Source: Corythucha ciliata
Lineage: Eukaryota; Arthropoda; Insecta; Hemiptera; Tingidae
DNA length: 64,000 bases
Direction: 5' to 3'
Assembly (NCBI GenBank): GCA_038030265.1
Contig: CM075938.1
Span: 8,099,009 to 8,163,008, forward strand
Shown here: in pieces, positions 35,701 through 44,700 of the stretch
Layout of the letters: each line of letters begins with the position of its first letter
How positions within the stretch are numbered: position 1 is the stretch's first letter
Notes under the pieces: model-generated
The model's database searches: none
Seen by the model: the letters and a program-made list of their open reading frames with translations, nothing else
What the model was told of the DNA's origin: nothing
Program-made: the position numbers and the translations under genes

Positions 35701-38700
35701 AGTTTCCGTGCCAAAATTGACAGTTTACAGGACGGAATTGTGGTGAAAGTTTGTATTACTCCACTGTTTTGAAGTGAATGGACCCAAAAACCCCATTTTG
35801 TGAGCCCAAATTGTCTGCTGCTGCATCTCGAAATAAAGTTTTGTGATCTTTTCTTATTTAGAAGGAAATTGACAGATTCCAAGTCAAAACTGTCGCAGTT
35901 TCTCGGGTGAAATTGATAGTTTTAAGGAGACGAATCGAAGGAGACAAAATTAACAGTTTTAAGGACGAAATTGACAGTTGCCGATGGTGGGAGGGGATAT
36001 GCAAATCCATAGTCTGAAACTCGGATTCTCGTCAGTAACTGAGTTTACAATTTTTAGTGCACGAATGGTCAATTTGGCCATTTTTGGAACGTGAATGATC
36101 TTTATACAAGGCGTGAAACTATCAGTTTGGACATGGGAGGGGAGGGGGAGAGTGTGAATTGTCAGTAAAGCCAGCAGCCCCTTTCAGAGCATGATCAGTC
36201 AGTTCTAGATACCACTTTCAAGGGACGAATCGTCCCTGACGCTTTCCAATAAACAGCAAGGGTGTGACCATTCTAGAGTGAAACTTTGAAGATTTGAGAT
36301 TTTTAAGGCGCCTGGTTATTTTAGGGTACGAATTGTCCAGTTTAGCCATTTTCAATGGCGCGGAATGGTCTATTTGGCCATTTTTTAGAGTGCGAATGCA
36401 CGATTTTGGCAATTTTCAGGGCACAAATCGTAGGTTCAGGCATTTTCATGGTGCGAATTGCCAACTTGGCTATTTATAAATAATGAATTGTCAGTTTAAC
36501 CGTTCAAACATTTCCAAGGCGCGAATAGTCATATGAGCCATTTTTAGGGCGTGAATAGTCAGTCAGCTTGACCATTTCCAGAGGGCTAATCATCAGTAAA
36601 GTCAATTTTATCGAAATTTGCTTTTTACATGCTAATTAATTGTTCTAACACCAAAACCAAGGGACTCATTGGAAAGAGCACAACATTTCCTTACAGAGCA
36701 GCCTATATAGCTATAATATACCTGAAATACGGAAAAATGATAATTTTTAGGTTCGGTATTCACGGCTGTAGGTATGTGAAAAGGTTGGACAGCGATTTGG
36801 CTCCTTTCTACGAATTCCAGTCCATACTCGACCTGGAGAATATAACGTTACCAGTGATATCAGCAAAGAATGTGGGCTGAATATTCGATTGAGCCCCCGA
36901 GAGTGCTTTTCTGGTGTCTCAAATACAGAAAATTCCGCCTTCTTGTGGAAAATTCGCGGCTAAAACAGAGAAAAATACACCAGTCTCCAGCTCGTTAGGT
37001 CCTTAGGCGCACTAATGTACTGGTCGGCACTTTGCAACTTGCTGACGGGGCAAAACCCTAAGAAGAAAGCGCTAAATTCGTGGCTATAACAGCGAATAAG
37101 CGCTGATTCGTGGGTCTCACGATGCAAATTCCAGATCAAAATTGAGAAAAAAATCGTGGATTCGCGGTGCGTGGCGGCCATTCCACGTCTTTAAAAAAAA
37201 AAAATTTAAATTTTTTACCAGGGGATTAGCACTTTTCTCAGGTTTAGCTGGATTAACGTTTTTCTCAAGTGTTTTCCTCAATATTAGCTGCAAAATAGGG
37301 GAACTTTACACGAATCAGGATTTTTTTGGTTCACCATACGCAATGCATGGGCGATTTTTCTCAGTTTACTCGCGAATTAGCGGTTTCTTCACCTATTGCC
37401 ATAAATTGGCGCTTTTTTTTCAATTTCAGCCTGGAAAGTTGCCATCAGAATCCGCAAATTGGCGTATATTCAGTTTTTGGCGCAAATTAGAATTTTTCTC
37501 AATTTCAACCGCGAATTAGAGCTTTTTTAAAATTCTAGCAGCGACGCGTCGTAGCGTTTCAAACCTGTTAATTTGCGAATTTTCTCAATTTCAATCAAAA
37601 ATTTGCGTTTGGCGCAATTTTAGCTGTAAATTGGCGATTTTTTCCCTTCTTAGCCGCGAATTAGCAATTTTCTCAATTTTTAGGCTTAAAATTAACCTTT
37701 TTCTTAAGTTTGAGAAAGGTTAGTTGCTGATTATTTTATTTTCTAAATATTACCCGCAAATTAGCGGTTTTTCACATTATTAGCAATTTTATATAACTTT
37801 TATAGGTATAGATTATTGCTTCTTTTCAGTTCTAGCCGTGAATTAGAGTATTTTTTAACATTATATTATAGTCATGCATGAATTTGCCATTTTTCTGAAT
37901 TTTAGCCACAAAAATGCCTTCAGAAGGTGCAAATTTAAATTATAAATGTACATGTTTTTGTTCAAACCTTTTTCAAACCAAAAAATTCACATCTATTCAT
38001 CAGTTTCTGTCAGCAAATAATCATTCTTAAATCATAAATTTCACGACACTTAATTCGAGAATTAGTGATGTTTCTCAATTTCAGCAGCGAATTTTCGCTT
38101 TTTCTAAATTTTAGCTGCGTGGTAGCATTTCCAACCCGTGCATTACCTACCGAGTTTTGTCAATTTTTTTCAATTTAAGCTGCAAATTAGCAATGTTTTC
38201 TATTCTCAACTGAGAATTAGCACTTTTCCCAAATTTGAACTGAAAATTAACGCTTTTCTTAATTTTGGCTGCGCTAATTGGTGATTTTTTCAATTTTTGT
38301 CGCGAATTAGTGATTTTCTTCATTTTGTAAACGCGAATTAACGTTTTTCCATGCAAATTGCAAATTAGCGATTTTTCCCAGTTTCAGCTGTGAAATAGCG
38401 TTTTGTGCTAATTTTGCGGCCATTCAGCATCCTATTCCCTTTTTCACACGCGAATGGGTGATTTTACGCTATTTCAGTTGGGAATTTGCCATTTTTTGTC
38501 CAATTTTAACCTGAAAGCGTATTTTATTTGTCAATATTATAGCGTGTTTTCTCAACTTTAACCGCGGGGTTTGCCCAAATACAACACTTTTGCGTTGATT
38601 TCCACAATTTATTCGTAGAATGGCCTCCATGTACCGCGAGTCAGCGATTTTTTTCTTAATTTTAATCTGAAAGTTGCATCGCGAGACCATGAATTAGCCA

Positions 38701-41700
38701 AGTTAGCAAACTATGACTATCCGGGGTTCCCCCTGACAGTTCGCAGGCCGGGATGTGGGACAAAATTAGCCAAATCAGCAAATTTGACCCCGGAGATTTC
38801 GCAACCCTACTCATGCGACGCGTTTGGCGTCTTGGGGCTATGCTGTTCCTGCTTCCTATCTCAAAGATCTGTTCTGACGTTCGATTGTTGGGTGGACGCA
38901 CTAAAAAAATGACAGTGAACAAGAGCAAGACGCTTGCGTGTTCCACAAATCCAGCTCTTGGGTAATGGGAAAAGTAATTCAATTTACAGTAATTGTAATT
39001 ATTCGTGGAAGTGAAAAGTAATTGGTAATTTGTAATTAATCCTCTTTTTTGGAAGTAATTTGTAATTTATTACTCAAAAAGCTGTAATTTGCCCACCCCT
39101 GGATGTAACGTCTGGTATTTATAACTCGCAAGATCTTTCAACGTCATCATCACACAATGCTGCGGCACTTAGCCGCCAAGTCCCCCCCCCCAGCCCCGTT
39201 TTGCCCTTATCGCCCTCATCAGTCCTGCTGATCCAGATCTCCCACCTAACTCGATTTTACCAGCTCAGGTCGAGCGTCAGGGCGTTGAGATCGTAGTGCA
39301 AAGCAGCTATTTTGCCCGCTGAACCTAGCTCCTAAACACTGGCATGCCTCCATTTCACTCAAAACGCTGAAATTCACCCTACAACCAATGAGAAAAATTG
39401 GACCGACTTTACCGGCAAATTAGACTCACACGGTCTGATTAAAACCAATCACGAGAGTTTGGCATTTTCAAAAATAAAAATCGTTATTTTGACTCTTCCA
39501 AACGTCAATTTCGCGGATTTTCACTCATTCAAAAACCAAATATTCGTGGGTTTCACTCTTTCATAAACCAATTTTACGGACTTTCACTCTTTCAGGACCC
39601 AATTTAGAAGCCTTTAAAACCCAATTTCGGGATTTTCGCCTATTCAAAAACCAAGTTTGCAAGATTTTGCTCTTCACATAATTTATCTTGCAGGTTTGGT
39701 TAAATGAAAAACCAATTTTGCAAAAAACTGAAAAAAAAGAAGAAATTTTGGGGTTTTTAAATTGCAGTTTTGCTGAAGATTTTTCACTCTTCACGAACAA
39801 AATTTCAAATTTGGCACCTTATAAAGAAAATTTCACCAATTTTAGCTATTTCGTACACCAATTTTGCTTATTTTCTCGCTTTCAAATCCCAAAATTACGT
39901 GGGATTTGCTCTTTGAACAATTTTATATTGGTGGGGGGGGGGGTCAGAACCCAATTTCGTGTGCTTCGCTTCTTTAAACCCCGATTTTGGGAAATTTATG
40001 AATTATCTTCCCGATTTGGGAAGAAAAACCAAATTTATGAATTTTGACTCGATCAAACACAAAATTTTACAAATATTTTTATAAAACATAATTCGCTGAT
40101 TTGGCTCATTGAAAAACCATAATTTCATAGTTTTGGCTCTTTCATACCCGTTTCGTGGTTTTCGTTCTTTCAACCCCCCCTTTCAGCACTTTATTGCTCG
40201 TTGGGTTAGAAAATATTAGTTTGTGCCTTGGAAACTAGTTTTCAAAAAACAGGAATCTTATTGCTCCAAAAATCTCATTTTTCGGTCCAAATGAACTGGT
40301 ACAGATCGAAAGAATCTGCAGATTAACTCCTCGAATCAGCAGATTAACATCAGGACATGCATAATTAACCATAAAAATGACTATGACGGCTATGAACAGA
40401 TTAAAATAGCACATAATTAGGCACACATGGCATTCAATATCGAATCAGTCCACAGATCGGCCTGTTCCCCTTCAATATTTTACCCTCAAATTCGAAACCA
40501 GAGCAAACTATTGAATTTGCGACGATTTGCCCACCCCTTCCACTCCATTCTCTTCCAAGAATTGACACCTCTCACCGCGCGTAGTGAAAAATTCAAATAA
40601 GCTTGCCGATCGGCCCTTCCTTGTCAATTTCGTTGGCCTAAAATTCGAAACCACAGCTGGACTGACTATTGCATTTGCAAAGATTTTGCGTTCACTTCTG
40701 GTTTTGAATTTTTGAGGCCAAACAATTGACGACGAAAGTCCAGTCTGCAGGCTTATTCGAATCTGCACGCTACAGTGTGAGATGCGCCAGAATTTTTTAA
40801 AGAGGAATTTTTTTTCCATTTTTAACTGAGAATTAGCACTGTTCCCCAATTTGAACTGAAAATTAACGTTTTTCTTAATTTTAGCGGCGCTAATTGGTGA
40901 TTTTTTTTCAATTTTTGCCGCGAATTATAGTGATTTTCTTCATTTTGTATCCGCGAATGAATGTTTTTCCATAACTTTACATATCTGCAAATTGCAAATT
41001 AGTGATTTTTCCCAATTTCAGCTGTGAAATAGCGTTTTGTACTAATTTTGAGGCCATTCAGCATCCTATGCTTTATTTCATACGCGAATGTGCGATTTTA
41101 CGCCATTTCAGTTGTGAATTTTCCATTTTTGTCCGATTTAACCTGAAAGCGTCTTTTATTTGTTAATATTATAGCGTGACCATGAATCAGCGCTTTTTAG
41201 TAGCTATAGCCACGAATATTACCGATTTTTGTCTGAAAGAGGGTCCGGGGCGAACCCCCCCCCCCGTACCGCGGTACACTACTGCGTTGGGTCTGAAGTC
41301 CAAAGAAAAAGCTGGACGTACTCGGACCTTTTCGGGCTGTTTAAAGTCCAGAAAATCTGCTAAATTTAATTTCAACGTGAAACACTCATTTTTGGAGATT
41401 GTATGGGGCTCTTCGTTATGGTAGTAGTACTCCTTCGTTCGCATACTTGTCGCTGGGGGGGGGGGGGTGATCTATCCCCCATATCCCCCCTGAAGAAACC
41501 CTACCACGTTGCTAAATTTTTTTTTTTTTTAGATATCTTTATTAATAGGTATCTGTATTATAACAACTGAGCCTGAGCCCATCAAGTTAATTTACTTGTA
41601 TACAATTTACAACATTATTGGAGTTCATGGCCCAGTGGCCTTCCTCCTACGAGCACGCACGCACCTCACTGTCACTACCGCGACACCACAAGGTCCATGG

Positions 41701-44700
41701 GTTTTGTCCGCTGTAGCCGCCTGACGACGTCACCGTTGTCCAGGAGGCGAAGTGCTTCCGGGTTCATATGCTCCCGAAGACGGTGTTGTTGTTTGAGCGC
41801 ATGCTGGTCAATTACTTCTTTTACGGTTTCCACCTTGAGGTCTCGGTGGAAGTCATCATTGCGAACATACCAGGGGGCATTGACAATGCTCCTCAGTACC
41901 TTGTTCTGGAATGTTTGAATGACCTTAATATTGGTCTTTTTTGTTCAACCCCAGAGCTGAATTCCATACGTCCATACTGGCTTCAGCACTTGTCTATATA
42001 TTAGCAATTGGTTATGGATGGAGAGCTCAGAGTGCCTTAGTGTCGAGTGTCATACCCAGGTATTTAGCGGTGTTTACTATGGGTACCTGTTGTCCGTTGA
42101 TAATTATTGGTATATTAATTATTCTCTTGTTTGTGAAGTAGATGTGTGAGAAATTGAGTTCGTTCAGTTTTAGTCGCCATTGTTTGGCCCATTGACATAC
42201 ATTATTTACTGTGTGCTGTAGTTGTGATGTTGCTTCTTCAACAGACTCTGCAACCGCCAGTAGGGCTGTGTCGTCTGCAAACGTTGCGATTGTTGTGTCC
42301 CCACTGCTAGGGACGTCGTTCGTATAGAGGAGATACAGCAGCGGCCCAAGTACACTTCCTTGGGGAACACCAGCATTTATCCTCTTTAATGATGAATACG
42401 CTCCTTCGTGCTTCACCCTGAAGTGTCTTTCTGAGAGGTACGACTTGAGAATGTGGAAGTATTGGTCCGGCAAGTTTCTTCTAAGTTTGTACAGCAGACC
42501 CTGATGCCAGACTTTATCAAATGCTTGGGAAACATCAAGGAACACGCTCGCGCAGACTTGCTTCCTCTCTAAAGAGTTCTCAATCACCCGAGTGATGCGA
42601 TGCACTTGATCAATAGTAAAGTGCTTTTCCCTGAACCCGAACTGGTGATTGGGGATAAGCTCCTTGTCTTTGACTATGGCTTTTAATCTCTTCACGAGTA
42701 ACCTCTCGAAGAGTTTGGAGATCACTGGTAACAATGATATAGGACGGTACGACGTTTTCTCACATGATTCCTTACCAGGTTTCAGGATCATGATCACTTC
42801 TGCCACTTTCCAGCAACGAGGTACGTATTTGAGTCTCAGCGATGCGTTTATGAGGTAGAGTAACATACGCATTCCTACTTCCGGGAGTAGTTTGACGACA
42901 TTCCCAGTTATGAGGTCATACCCAGGAGCTTTATTTGTTTTGAGATTGTTTATTGCATATTTAAGCTCATTAAACGTTACCGGTCTTATATATTGCGAAG
43001 ACGCTGATGGAGGCAGCGTCGGCAGGTTTTCCTCATCTCTTTCCCCTGGCAGCGGCATAAATGTTTCTTCGAGGTGCTCTGCAAATAGTTCTGCTTTCTC
43101 TCGGGGACTTTTCGCCCATTCTCCGTCCAGCTTTCTAATCGGAGGAATGTGTTCTTTGGGATGCTTAAGCGATTTAGTAATCTTCCACAGGGAGTAATCC
43201 GTGTCGTTTCCTGGAGTTAACTCCATCAATAGTCTGGCATGTGTTTCTTGCTTGATTTCCTTGTTCAGGGCGTCAAGCCGAGTCTTTAGCCTATTCAGTT
43301 TTGCTTTGTCACAAGGAGCTCTACTGTTTTGCCAGAGTTTCCTCGCCTTTCTTTTTTCCCTAACCAGCTCTCTAACCTCACGGGGATATGTGGTGTGGCT
43401 GATTCTTGCAATGTTTTCTGTAGGCGTGGCAGACCAAGCAGCTCGCTGAATACATTTGACGAAGTTCCCAGCTTCCTCTTCTAATTGTTCCGGTGATTTT
43501 AGAGGGACTGAAAGGTTAATATTAGAGGCGACGTATTCCCTGAAAACATCCCAACTAGTGCGTTGAGTGACTAGCCTTGGCCGGTCTTCCTTCAAAATGA
43601 TTGAGCCGCTAATCGTAAGAACAATAGCAGAATGATCTGACATTAGACTGCCACAGTCTTCTACGTGAATGAAGTTGTCCGCTACTCCCTTGACCACAAA
43701 AAAATCAATGAGATCAGGAGTCTTTAATGGGTCCTTGGGCCAATACGTAGGCTTTCCTGATGAATGGAAACTGCAATTTTTTCTTCTCCCAGCGGAGAAC
43801 AACTCTCGTCCTTTTGTGGTTGTTAGCCTCGAGCCCCAATATGTGTTCTTTGCATTGAAATCCCCGCCGATGACGAAATTAGCACCCAGACTATCCATTA
43901 ACGATAAGTAGTCCTCTTCTTTCAGTGCGTATCTGGGAGGGCAGTAGATGGCAGAAATGCTACAGCTTTTGCTATTTACGGATGCTTTAACTGTTGCTAC
44001 TTGCATGGATACTGGGTTCCACGTAGTGTTGAACGGTGCTCTTAATGAAGATGGCTGCTCCTCCTCTCGGTCTACCTGTTGGGTGGTCCGCACGATAGCA
44101 CGAGTAGCCTTTGATTTTCATGTGAGATGACCTCGTGAAATGAGTTTCCGAGATCAAACTGATATCAACTTTTTCTTGATGGAGAAATAACTCAAGTTCT
44201 GAAGCATGTTGCCCCAATCCATTTGCGTTCCATGCTGCTATTGTCACAGTATTTTGACGTTTCATAATTTTTGTTCAACTTTTAGGCTCTTTTCGAGGGT
44301 GCTAACCCTCTCAGCCAACAGATTATTGGTTCTTTTTTGCTCGTTCACAATTTCCAGTAGTAGAGTGAGCATTTTATCAACTGAGGATGGAGCCGGATGG
44401 CCGCTAACTACCCCAGCATAGGACGTTTGTTTTTTAGTCGGAACAATTGTTTCCCTAGCATCTGGTTGGACTTTCTGAATGATCTTTGCTGCTTGCCTTT
44501 TCCCAGCCCCTCCGGTCTTGGAGTTATTGGCTTTTTCTTTCATATGCTGCAACTATTTGGCTACCTCACATCCACGATAGCTCGCTGGGTGGGCGTCTCC
44601 GCAGTTGACGCATTTTGCTGGGCCCTTCGTGAGGGGGCATTTTTGGGCGTCATGCTTCCCAGCACACTTAACACACCTCGCTTCTCGCTGGCAGTAGGTT

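Noticed and set aside
38753..38965. 70-codon plus-strand frame near a possible transposon end
   Set aside because: No transposase motif; the minus strand is equally open, and the region matches no neighbour exon.
43201..43449. Plus-strand frames inside the LINE
   Set aside because: Antisense shadows of ORF2, which has the endonuclease and RT motifs on the minus strand.
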